Source: JBDNBY01 sp039767595 (GTDB taxonomy: Bacteria > Pseudomonadota > Alphaproteobacteria > Rhodobacterales > Rhodobacteraceae). From it: DNA of 31,896 nt. A program made the translations under genes and the position numbers. Positions 16,043-23,506 of this stretch are shown here, one piece after another. Numbering within the stretch: the stretch's first letter is position 1; each line of letters begins with the position of its first letter. The notes beneath the pieces are model-generated. The model was not told the origin of the DNA and did no database searches. It saw nothing but the letters and a program-made list of their open reading frames with translations. The DNA is taken from NCBI GenBank assembly GCA_039767595.1, contig JBDNBY010000081.1, positions 1-31,896 on the forward strand. Reading direction: 5' to 3'.

Positions 16043-16873
16043 TCACTCACGCGCTTGGGCCTCATTTTTCAGCCACTCCGACGGGGACATGCCGGCCACA
16101 CGTGAAAACTCTCGGTTGAAATTAGATTTAGTATTAAATCCTGAATGGTAAATCACCTCGGTCATAGATCGCCCTCCTCGGAGTAAATTTTGCGCATAGT
16201 CGATCCGACATCTGTTGACATAGCGCGAGACATTTTCACCTGCCATACGATTAATCGCACCCGATACACTCCGCACGGGCACATTTACTGTGCGTGCAAT
16301 GCGCATGATGCTCAGCTCAGGGTCCAAAAAGAGCTGTGTCTCCCGCATCAACGCCTCGATCCGGATGAGTATATCTTTGTCATCACCTCCGGCCTGCGGC
16401 GGCTCAGCACGCGCGACAAAGGGGACAAAATTGCCTTCGCTGACAAACACAAATGCACCCAACGCAAATACCATAATGCTCGAGAACACGCTGATCGCGA
16501 TCATTTGCCCCTGCACGCCAAACGATCCGATCACCCCATAAATGACGATGTCAAATACGGGCGAAAGATACAGCAGTCCGGCAATCCATGTCCAAAACTG
16601 CCGCAACTGATCACTCGCACCAAGGTTGCCTTGACTAAAGGCTTCATCAAGGCGCCCGTGCCAGAGGATCACCGCCGCCACACCAATATAGACCAAAGGG
16701 ATCCACCCATCGAGCGCCGTCGGAAAGACGCCGCGCATCAACGCAGCGGCCCCAACGCACGCGATACTGATCATCCAAAACCGCGTGCTGGCCCCACCGC
16801 GCAACCCCTCAAACGCATACAGCATCGAAAACGGCACGACACAGGCGGTGATAGGCATCACAAGTCGGGCCAC
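16043..16873 (-). CDS. AraC-family regulator, C-terminal part of a split membrane-anchored protein
   Basis: The frame gives up to 276 residues from GTG 16873, or 271 from ATG 16858. The last 100 residues are an AraC helix-turn-helix domain (LSIMRIARTVNVPVRSVSGAINR, then MTEVIYHSGFNTKSNFNREFSR and GMSPSEWLK). The first 150 or so are hydrophobic with four to five membrane segments. This matches AraC proteins of about 330 residues with an N-terminal membrane domain, but the first two membrane segments lie in another frame (16858-17034). The two frames join as TGATG. Either a one-base deletion has broken the gene, or the parts are made as two coupled proteins. No good ribosome-binding site precedes either start here. 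It probably controls itself and the divergent hydrolase. Confidence 0.8.
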   Translation of the reverse strand: MARLVMPITACVVPFSMLYAFEGLRGGASTRFWMISIACVGAAALMRGVFPTALDGWIPLVYIGVAAVILWHGRLDEAFSQGNLGASDQLRQFWTWIAGLLYLSPVFDIVIYGVIGSFGVQGQMIAISVFSSIMVFALGAFVFVSEGNFVPFVARAEPPQAGGDDKDILIRIEALMRETQLFLDPELSIMRIARTVNVPVRSVSGAINRMAGENVSRYVNRCRIDYAQNLLRGGRSMTEVIYHSGFNTKSNFNREFSRVAGMSPSEWLKNEAQARE

Positions 16874-17034
16874 TCAACCTGATAATGATGCGCTAAACTC
16901 AGAGTGATCGTCTGCCCAGCACAGAGCAAAAGCACGATCAGAAATCCACCGCGATGGCGTTCTTTGATCCACAGCCGCAGCGCTAAAAACAGCAATATTC
17001 CTGCGCTGACAAAGGGTAAGGGAATAGAAATCAT
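16858..17034 (-). CDS. 58-residue N-terminal membrane fragment of the split AraC regulator
   Basis: ATG at 17032-17034, with GGAGAG five bases upstream, opens a 58-codon frame. It encodes two hydrophobic segments (PLPFVSAGILLFLALRLW and GGFLIVLLLCAGQTITLSL) and ends HHYQVEWPDL before TGA at 16858-16860. The protein continues naturally into the AraC frame (LVMPITACVV), one base back. The good ribosome-binding site is here and not at the downstream frame, so this is the true translation start of the ancestral regulator. It is too short to be noticed by default gene callers. Confidence 0.65.
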   Translation of the reverse strand: MISIPLPFVSAGILLFLALRLWIKERHRGGFLIVLLLCAGQTITLSLAHHYQVEWPDL

Positions 17035-17052
17035 AAACTCTCCAAACGTCCT

Positions 17053-17094
17053 AAATCGCGATTATGTCCTCTCAAATCACGATCAAGGTCTCTT
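17053..17094. promoter_or_regulatory. 21-bp direct repeat between divergent AraC and hydrolase genes
   Basis: Two copies of a 21-base unit starting AAATCRCGAT lie head to tail at 17053 and 17074, agreeing at roughly 15 of 21 positions. The spacing is two helical turns. AraC-family proteins bind tandem direct repeats of this size, so this is a likely operator of the adjacent regulator controlling both divergent genes. Confidence 0.45.
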
Positions 17095-17148
17095 AATTTT
17101 TGCGGCGCGTCCGGTGGTTGTGCATCCAACACGCAAAAAGGAAACATA

Positions 17149-18171
17149 ATGTTACATACCTTCATTAAAACCCTCTGCACGAGCGTTATTCTGTGTACCG
17201 CTCCGCTCGCTGCGCAGGCACAACAAATCGGCATGCAAGACATCACCTTCACAGCCGAGCATCACGGCGCATCGCCCATCACCGGCGAGCTGTGCTACCC
17301 CACTTTAGATACGGGCCCATTTGATATCGTATCGCAAAACAAAGTCTTTCAAGGCGTTGAGGTGCTCAAAAACGCGACCCTGCCCGAGGGCAAGCATCCC
17401 ACGATCTTGCTCAGTCACGGCATGGGCGGCGGCGCGAAAACGATGTCTTGGCTTGCGGCACAGATGGCAGAGCGCGGTGCGATTGTCATCAGTGTCAATC
17501 ACATCAATTCCTATTTCATGGCGTTTGACCCTGTCAAAAACTGGCAACACTGGACACGCGCCCAAGATCTGAGCGCTGCGCTTGATCATCTGCTGGCGGA
17601 TGACACGATCGCCCCATTGATCGATCTTGATCACATCTCGGCCGTTGGGTTTTCCTATGGCGAGTGGACAGCGCTGCCCCTTGGCGGGGCAAGGCTTTCA
17701 CTGGACGGCTATCTCGCCAATTGTGATGCGTATGGAGATGTCGCCACCCCGTGTGCACGGATCATCGATAACCCGCAGGTGATCACACCTAAGCTATGGA
17801 ACGCCTCCTACCGCGACCCGCGGGTGAGGGCCGTTGTTGCCATTGACCCTGGTGCGGTTTGGGGGCTGCGTGCCGATCTATTGGAGGATGTGCCGGAGGC
17901 GACTACGCTGATTGCCCTCGGAAATGAACAGACACAAATGAGCGCGACAGATGTTGACAAAAGCGGGCTCAGCGCTCTGTTGCCAAATGCGCGGGTTGAG
18001 CGGTTTGAAAAAGCAGTTCACTTTACCGCCATGCCACTGTGCACAAAGATTGGCCGACTGATCTTAGCTGCGACATTTGATGATTCGGTGTGCACCGATC
18101 CCAAAGGAACCGATCGTGCGCAAGTGCATGATCAAATCGCAACGATTGTGGCACAAACGATTGGCCTGTAA
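17149..18171 (+). CDS. Secreted alpha/beta hydrolase (dienelactone-hydrolase or acetylhydrolase-like)
   Basis: This 340-residue protein has an N-terminal signal peptide ending near AAQAQQ (residues 20-26), so it is periplasmic or exported. The alpha/beta hydrolase core shows the oxyanion region LLSHGMGGG near 87-95, the nucleophile elbow GFSYG with Ser169, and a late histidine His291 in KAVHFTAM. Several cysteines (48, 192, 202, 298, 315) could form disulfides in the periplasm. The family includes platelet-activating-factor acetylhydrolase-like and dienelactone-hydrolase-like esterases, and the substrate is unknown. The start has AAAGGAA upstream. It is divergent from the AraC-type regulator with a direct-repeat operator between them, so it is probably that regulator's target. 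Confidence 0.85.
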   Translation: MLHTFIKTLCTSVILCTAPLAAQAQQIGMQDITFTAEHHGASPITGELCYPTLDTGPFDIVSQNKVFQGVEVLKNATLPEGKHPTILLSHGMGGGAKTMSWLAAQMAERGAIVISVNHINSYFMAFDPVKNWQHWTRAQDLSAALDHLLADDTIAPLIDLDHISAVGFSYGEWTALPLGGARLSLDGYLANCDAYGDVATPCARIIDNPQVITPKLWNASYRDPRVRAVVAIDPGAVWGLRADLLEDVPEATTLIALGNEQTQMSATDVDKSGLSALLPNARVERFEKAVHFTAMPLCTKIGRLILAATFDDSVCTDPKGTDRAQVHDQIATIVAQTIGL

Positions 18172-18184
18172 CGGCGCGCCGAGC

Positions 18185-18949
18185 TTAGCCCGCGACCCAC
18201 CCGCCATCTAGGATCATATGGGTGCCTGTCATCAGCGCCGACGCCTCGGACGCGAGAAAGAGCACAGGCCCCATCATATCCTCAACTTCGCCCAAACGGT
18301 CGAGTTTGATCCGCGACATAATCCATTCGAGCCGCTCTGGCCGGCTGAGTGTTTGTTCCGTCAGTGGCGTTTTGATAAAGGTCGGGCAAATCGTATTGAC
18401 GCGAATGCCTTGCTTGCCCCACTCCATGGCGAGGACTTTGATCATGCCTTCCATGCCGTGCTTGTTTGAGCAGTAAACCGCACGGTCAAATCCGCCCGTA
18501 TGTCCCATTTGGCTCGAGATATGAATAATAGATCCGCCGACACCGCGCGCCATCATATCTTTGGCCGCCGCTTGCGACAAAAAGAATGCGCCGCGCAAAT
18601 TCACATTGGTTTGAATGTCGAAATCTTCTGGCTCGATCTCAAGGGCGGGCTTGTGGCGAGCATATCCGGCGGAATTGACGACGATGTCATAGCCGGCACC
18701 TTCGACCAAGTCTCGAATTGCCGTGACATCAGATTGATCCAAAACGGCCCCCTGCGCCGAAAGCCCCGCCGCTTGCATCGCAGAGACGGCTTCATCGACG
18801 CGCTCTTGTCCGCGCGCGGCCACCATCACATCTGCACCGGCCGCGGCCAAGGCCACAGCACAGCCCAATCCAATACCAGACGAGCCGCCGGTCACGAGCG
18901 CTTTTTTACCATCTAATCGGAATGAAGGTGTTTGAGGGAGCTGCATCAT
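18185..18949 (-). CDS. Short-chain dehydrogenase/reductase (SDR), classical type
   Basis: This 254-residue NAD(P)-dependent oxidoreductase has the classical SDR pattern: TGGSSGIG at 20-27 for the cofactor, NSAG at 92-95, the catalytic serine in HISSQ (145/146), and YCSNK with Tyr159 and Lys163. It ends with the usual LDGGWVAG. The fold resembles gluconate 5-dehydrogenase and 3-oxoacyl reductase relatives, but the substrate cannot be read. AAGGA precedes the first of two adjacent ATGs. It converges on the hydrolase with 13 bases between the stops and is not clearly in an operon. Confidence 0.92.
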   Translation of the reverse strand: MMQLPQTPSFRLDGKKALVTGGSSGIGLGCAVALAAAGADVMVAARGQERVDEAVSAMQAAGLSAQGAVLDQSDVTAIRDLVEGAGYDIVVNSAGYARHKPALEIEPEDFDIQTNVNLRGAFFLSQAAAKDMMARGVGGSIIHISSQMGHTGGFDRAVYCSNKHGMEGMIKVLAMEWGKQGIRVNTICPTFIKTPLTEQTLSRPERLEWIMSRIKLDRLGEVEDMMGPVLFLASEASALMTGTHMILDGGWVAG

Positions 18950-19075
18950 TGTCCATCCTTGTTAATCGCTGCGCCTCAATGTGTCACGAGAGCGCGCAAT
19001 GTCCATCCCAAATCTAAACTTGGCTCAGAATTTCTCCATCATCGCCATGGCGCGGTCGCCACGCTTGGGCTGAGT

Positions 19076-19092
19076 GTTGCGCACAGCGCAAC
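19076..19092. promoter_or_regulatory. Perfect palindrome upstream of the hemerythrin-like gene
   Basis: GTTGCGC and GCGCAAC flank a three-base centre (ACA). It lies in the 190-base gap between the divergent SDR and hemerythrin-like genes, 47 bases before the chosen hemerythrin start. It looks like a dimeric operator but I cannot assign a regulator. Nothing else clear is seen in this gap. Confidence 0.35.
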
Positions 19093-19139
19093 CCAGCCTC
19101 CCAATAATACCGTGTTGTTGCCAGAAAATGCACCCCCAT

Positions 19140-19712
19140 ATGGCACTCATGACACAGACAGTCCAACTAAGACAGGGGCCGCTTCCCCAAGAGATGCGCA
19201 CCCTGCTGCACGATTATCCGCGCGATGCTTGGCCGGATCATCCGCATTTCGCCCGTTCGATCCAAAACTGGCTCGGCGCTCATCAAATGTTTCGGGATTT
19301 GGGCAACCATATCGAGACGCAAACACAAAGGATTCTTGATAAAGACATCGACGAAGATCGCTATCTCAACACGCTCAATCGCTATGGTACGGCGCTCATT
19401 CAAAATCTGCACGGGCACCATAGTTGGGAAGATCAAAGTTATTTTCCCGAGCTCTCGCGGGCCGATCCTCGGTTTGACCGGGGGCTGGACGTGCTCGAAA
19501 GTGATCACGATATGCTTGATAAAGTCCTTGATGACTTCACGCGCACATTGGTGCGTGCGATCCATGTGACCCAAGATGCCGATGCACTGACATCCGATTG
19601 CGCCACGATTTTGGGGCATGCCGATGTGATCAATCGGTTCCTATCGCGGCACCTTGCCGATGAAGAGGACCTCGTCGTGCCGATCTTGTTGCATCACAAA
19701 ATGCGAGGATAA
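19140..19712 (+). CDS. Hemerythrin-like domain protein
   Basis: This product of about 190 residues is rich in histidine and acidic residues in a helical bundle order typical of hemerythrin HHE domains. It has GAHQMFR (His48), HGHHSWEDQSYFPE (His94 and Glu97), ESDHDMLD (His123) and LSRHLADEEDLVVP (His171 with Glu175/176). Such proteins bind a di-iron centre and sense or store oxygen, nitric oxide or iron; here the role is unknown. The start is uncertain: ATG 19140 and ATG 19149 both fit, GTG 19074 extends it without similarity, and no strong ribosome-binding site is visible. A strong hairpin follows directly. Confidence 0.8.
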   Translation: MALMTQTVQLRQGPLPQEMRTLLHDYPRDAWPDHPHFARSIQNWLGAHQMFRDLGNHIETQTQRILDKDIDEDRYLNTLNRYGTALIQNLHGHHSWEDQSYFPELSRADPRFDRGLDVLESDHDMLDKVLDDFTRTLVRAIHVTQDADALTSDCATILGHADVINRFLSRHLADEEDLVVPILLHHKMRG

Positions 19713-19715
19713 CCT

Positions 19716-19743
19716 CAGGGCGCCGCACCACTGCGGCGCCCTG
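19716..19743 (+). terminator. Strong hairpin after the hemerythrin-like gene
   Basis: A 12-bp perfect GC-rich stem (CAGGGCGCCGCA / TGCGGCGCCCTG, loop CCAC) begins three bases after the stop. The bases after it (TTGCCCATTC) lack a real T-run, so it is probably a weak terminator or an mRNA-end protector. Confidence 0.6.
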
Positions 19744-19814
19744 TTGCCCATTCATCTCAATTGAACTTTGGTTAAAATTTCTTATGTTATGGGGCAACGG
19801 GACAGGGATCATCA

Positions 19815-21089
19815 ATGTCGCATTGGAAAATTAGCCTGTGGGCCATCACACTGGCGGCCGCGGGCTTGCCTCTTTATATTCACTTTCCGCATTTTGCGAC
19901 GATGCAATTGGGGCTCTCTTTGGGGTGGGTTGGGGTGATGCTGACAGTGCTGCGCATTGTGGACATGGCCCAAGATCCACTGCTGGGATGGCTTGCTCAA
20001 AGGGGGCCTTTCTCGCAAAACACTCTTGCGCGCGCTGTCGCCTTGGGGCTGGGCACGGGGGGCTTTATGCTCTTTGCGGCGCCGTCTTTGATTTTGACGC
20101 TCACGGGTTCCGCACTGAGCTATCCGCATCTATGGTCAGTGATTTGGCTAACCGTTACTTTCTCCGCCTATAGCCTTGGTATGATTTTACTCTATGGCCA
20201 AACGCAAAACTGGTCTGGTCAAACAGACATCAAAGGACAATTTAGCGTCGCCAAATATCGCGAATTAGGGATGTTAATCGGTGTAGTGGTCTTGGCGATC
20301 ACGCCATCTTTGGCCTCAATCAGCGTTGGGCCCGCACTGGGCTATGCGGCCGTTGGGATCGTGATCGCCGCCCTTTCCGTGGCCGCTGTGATATGCCAGC
20401 GCGGCCTGTGGCACGAAAGGGACACGCCTCAGATATCTGCCCCGCACACCTCATGGCGCGATACATTGCGCCATGGCACGATCCCGCTGTTGGGATTGGC
20501 TTGGGTCAATTCGTTGCCCGTGGCGATAACCTCCACCACATTCGTGTTTTTTGTCGAAGATTACTTGGAATTGGACATGCTCTCGGGGCCGTTGCTGATT
20601 GTGTTTTTCATTTCATCCGCTCTTGGGGTGCCGGTCTGGACGGCACTGGCGCGGCGCATTGGAACGCGCGCCACATTGCTGTGCGCAATGGGTTTGGCCT
20701 TGGTCTGCCTTAGCTTTACGTTAACTTTGAACCAAGGTGATCTGTGGGCCTATGTTTTTGTGTGTCTGACGACCGGATTTGCCATTGGGGCAGATTTAGT
20801 GCTCTTGCCATCGCTATTTACTGCACATTTGGCGCGTCATGCCTTGCCGCAATCGCAGGCCTTTGGCCTATGGTCTTTTGCCAGCAAACTGGCCCTTGTG
20901 GGGGCGGCGCTGATTGCCTTGCCAATTTTGGATTGGGTAGCGTTTTCATCGGGTACGGATAATTCCGACACAGCCCGCAGCGCGCTTTTGTGGCTATATG
21001 CCGGCGTGCCAGCAGGCCTCAAGCTATTGTCGTTTTTATGGGTGGCCGCATTGCCGCGCTCTGTGTTTCACGAGCAGCCCGCGGCATAA
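19815..21089 (+). CDS. MFS transporter, GPH/MelB-like
   Basis: This 424-residue integral inner-membrane protein has about 12 hydrophobic segments. The motif IVDMAQDPLLGWLAQR near 48-63 is the GPH (glycoside-pentoside-hexuronide) family signature with DPxxG. A central cytoplasmic loop lies near 190-215, and the KYRELG segment near 147-152 is also typical of MelB-like symporters. The substrate is unknown. AGGGA lies eight bases upstream of the ATG. It follows the hemerythrin-like gene after a hairpin and converges on the dehydrogenase gene with ten bases between them. No functional link to neighbours is evident. Confidence 0.85.
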   Translation: MSHWKISLWAITLAAAGLPLYIHFPHFATMQLGLSLGWVGVMLTVLRIVDMAQDPLLGWLAQRGPFSQNTLARAVALGLGTGGFMLFAAPSLILTLTGSALSYPHLWSVIWLTVTFSAYSLGMILLYGQTQNWSGQTDIKGQFSVAKYRELGMLIGVVVLAITPSLASISVGPALGYAAVGIVIAALSVAAVICQRGLWHERDTPQISAPHTSWRDTLRHGTIPLLGLAWVNSLPVAITSTTFVFFVEDYLELDMLSGPLLIVFFISSALGVPVWTALARRIGTRATLLCAMGLALVCLSFTLTLNQGDLWAYVFVCLTTGFAIGADLVLLPSLFTAHLARHALPQSQAFGLWSFASKLALVGAALIALPILDWVAFSSGTDNSDTARSALLWLYAGVPAGLKLLSFLWVAALPRSVFHEQPAA

Positions 21090-21099
21090 ACCACACGTG

Positions 21100-21996
21100 T
21101 TACGTCAATCGTTTTGGGAACCCATCAGCGCGCAAATCTGTATCGAGACGATCCTCAAGTAGCTTGGCAATCATCGGCGATTGCGCGTCACGGCCATAGG
21201 CGGCAGCGGCCTCGACATAGGTTTGCTCGGTCATGGATGCCAATTCAAGGGGCACCCCAAATTCGCGCCCAAACCCCAAGGCAAATCCCAGATCCTTAAG
21301 CGCGAGATCCATATTGAAACCAACGTCATAGGATCCGCTTAACACCAGCGCCCCTTCTGTTTCATGCACAAAGCTATTGCCAGAGCTGGCGCGGATCGCC
21401 TCCCATGCGGTTTTCAAATCGAGCCCGCCGCGTTTGGCGAGCATCAATGCCTCGGCATCGGCCTTAAGATGAATAAAGGCCAACATATTTGTGATAACTT
21501 TGATGATCGCCGCTGACCCAATCGGCCCCATCAAAAAAACCTCTTTGCCCATCGCTTGGATGGCAGGCTCATGTTCCTCAAACACCGCGCGCTCGCCGCC
21601 CACAAGCATTGTGATTTCACCGCGGTGGGCCAAATGCACCCCCCCGGTGACAGGTAGTTCAAGGGTTTTGATGCCAAGCGCCTCGGCCCGTGCAGACATT
21701 TCCAAAATATCCTCGCGCGAGACCGTGGACATTTCAATCCAAGTCTTTCCCTCGGCCATCTGCGGCAAAATAATATCCAAGGTCGCCTTTGAGATTTTTG
21801 GATTGGGCAAACAGGTGATCACCGCGTCGACCTGCGCCGCCATCTGCGCCGGCTCGGCCGTGCGTGCGCCTTGATCCAGCACAGGCTGCATTCGCGCAGC
21901 GTCTAAATCATAGACCATCACCTCAAACCTTGCTTTGAGCAAGTTCAACGCAAGCCCTGCCCCCAGCTCGCCGCAGCCGATCATTCCGTATTTCAT
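21100..21996 (-). CDS. NAD(P)-dependent beta-hydroxyacid dehydrogenase (HIBADH/6PGDH-like)
   Basis: This 298-residue dehydrogenase has a Rossmann GxGxxG at residues 7-12 (GCGELG), the substrate loop LPVTGGVHLA near 114-123 and the catalytic lysine Lys166 in IIKVITNML. The family includes 3-hydroxyisobutyrate, tartronate-semialdehyde and glyoxylate reductases. The actual substrate is unknown. I chose the ATG at 21996, which has GAGGAGAG upstream and follows the betC stop by a single base, over the longer frame to 22038. It is the last gene of the six-gene operon, so it probably reduces or oxidises a small hydroxy acid or aldehyde from the same pathway. Confidence 0.9.
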   Translation of the reverse strand: MKYGMIGCGELGAGLALNLLKARFEVMVYDLDAARMQPVLDQGARTAEPAQMAAQVDAVITCLPNPKISKATLDIILPQMAEGKTWIEMSTVSREDILEMSARAEALGIKTLELPVTGGVHLAHRGEITMLVGGERAVFEEHEPAIQAMGKEVFLMGPIGSAAIIKVITNMLAFIHLKADAEALMLAKRGGLDLKTAWEAIRASSGNSFVHETEGALVLSGSYDVGFNMDLALKDLGFALGFGREFGVPLELASMTEQTYVEAAAAYGRDAQSPMIAKLLEDRLDTDLRADGFPKRLT

Positions 21997-21997
21997 G

Positions 21998-23506
21998 TCA
22001 CTCTCCTCTTGGGAAACGTTGGTTGTCTTCGACATCATTTAAATCCATGTGATTGCGCATAAACCGCTCTGATGCCTGTTTCAAAGGTTGATGATCCCAT
22101 GGATAATATTGGCCATTGCGCAGTGCCTCGTAGACCACTTTGCGGCGCGCCTGCGATTTGCGCACGTCGCGGTCGAATTGCGGTAAGTTCCATCGCTCAT
22201 CCGCCATGGCGGCCAAGGTTTGGGCGGCCTTAGCATGCTCTGGATCCTCAAAAACATTCGTCAATTCATGCGGATCGGCGTCTAGATCAAACAACTGATC
22301 GGGATCCAAGAGGCAGCGATTGAATTTATACGGGCCATGGCGCAATGACACCAATGGCGCATAGCTCGCCTCGGCCGCATATTCCATGGCAACGGGGCTT
22401 GTGCGCGGCGCGCCTTTTGCCAAGGGCAAGATGCTTTGACCTTGGGTCCACGGCGCGACCTCGTCCATCGAAATGCCGGCCACATCGCACAGGGTTGGGC
22501 ACACATCGATATTGCTGACAGGGGTCCGTTCGAGCCGTGGCTCAAGCCCCGGGGCACTTAGCATCATCGGCACGCGCGAGGATCCCTCGTAAAAGCTCAT
22601 TTTAAACCAAAGACCGCGCTCGCCCAGCATATCGCCATGATCTGAAACAAACAGGATCACGGCCTCTTGGCGCGTGCGCTCGAGCGTGTCTAAAATCTCG
22701 CCCACTTTGTCATCAAGATAGGAAATATTGGCAAAATACGCGCGGCGGGACCGCTTGATATCCTCTTGAGTGATGTCAAATTCGCGCCAATTGTTCGCAT
22801 CGAAAATACGCTTGGAATGCGGGTCATGATCCTCGTAGTCCATGGCGGGCACTTGGGGCAAAAGATGCTCGCACTCCTCGTATAAATCCCAGTATTTTTT
22901 GCGCGCCACATACGGATCATGCGGATGGGTAAAGCTGACGGTCAAGCACCACGGCCGCGGGTCATGCCCCCGCGACAGGTCATACAGCTTGCGCGTCGCT
23001 TCATAGGCCACTTCGTCATCGTATTCCATTTGATTGGTGATCTCGGCCACGCCCGCCCCTGTCACCGATCCCATGTTATGATACCACCAATCAATCCGCT
23101 CACCAGGTTTACGGTAATCGGGGGTCCAGCCAAAGTCGGCAGGATAGATATCGGTGGTCAGGCGCTCTTCAAACCCGTGCATTTGATCGGGGCCGACAAA
23201 ATGCATCTTGCCCGACAGGGCGGTATGATAGCCCGCGCGGCGCAAATGATGCGCATACGTCGGTAGATCTGAGGGGAACTCAGCCGCGTTATCATAGACA
23301 CCTGTGACCGACGGCAATTGCCCCGACATAAACGCCGCGCGCCCCGGCGCGCACAGCGGCGAGGCCGTGTAACAATTTTCAAATCGTACCGATTGCGCCG
23401 CCAACCGCTTGAGATTGGGCGCATGCAACCACGGGGCCGGCCCATCTGGAAACAATGTGCCATTGAGTTGATCCACCATCAGGATCAGAATGTTTGGCGA
23501 CGACAT
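21998..23506 (-). CDS. betC: Choline sulfatase BetC
   Basis: This 502-residue type I sulfatase cleaves choline-O-sulfate to choline and sulfate. The active-site cysteine, to be converted to formylglycine, is Cys52 in LCAPGR. VDQ at 11-13 and SDHGDMLGERGLW supply metal ligands. I recognise choline-sulfatase stretches: GKMHFVGPDQMHGFEERLTT, IYPADFGWTPDYRKPGERID and NMGSVTGAGVAEITNQMEYD. The FGE motif position 4 is glycine, allowed by the CxPxR rule. It overlaps the preceding gene as TGATG and is followed after one base by the dehydrogenase. Unlike the classic betICBA layout, it sits among N-demethylation genes. A formylglycine-generating enzyme is needed but is not in the window. Confidence 0.95.
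   Translation of the reverse strand: MSSPNILILMVDQLNGTLFPDGPAPWLHAPNLKRLAAQSVRFENCYTASPLCAPGRAAFMSGQLPSVTGVYDNAAEFPSDLPTYAHHLRRAGYHTALSGKMHFVGPDQMHGFEERLTTDIYPADFGWTPDYRKPGERIDWWYHNMGSVTGAGVAEITNQMEYDDEVAYEATRKLYDLSRGHDPRPWCLTVSFTHPHDPYVARKKYWDLYEECEHLLPQVPAMDYEDHDPHSKRIFDANNWREFDITQEDIKRSRRAYFANISYLDDKVGEILDTLERTRQEAVILFVSDHGDMLGERGLWFKMSFYEGSSRVPMMLSAPGLEPRLERTPVSNIDVCPTLCDVAGISMDEVAPWTQGQSILPLAKGAPRTSPVAMEYAAEASYAPLVSLRHGPYKFNRCLLDPDQLFDLDADPHELTNVFEDPEHAKAAQTLAAMADERWNLPQFDRDVRKSQARRKVVYEALRNGQYYPWDHQPLKQASERFMRNHMDLNDVEDNQRFPRGE

Noticed and set aside
16855..16880. Programmed -1 ribosomal frameshift in the AraC gene
   Set aside because: No slippery heptamer (X XXY YYZ) is present around the junction; deletion or stop-start coupling explains it better.
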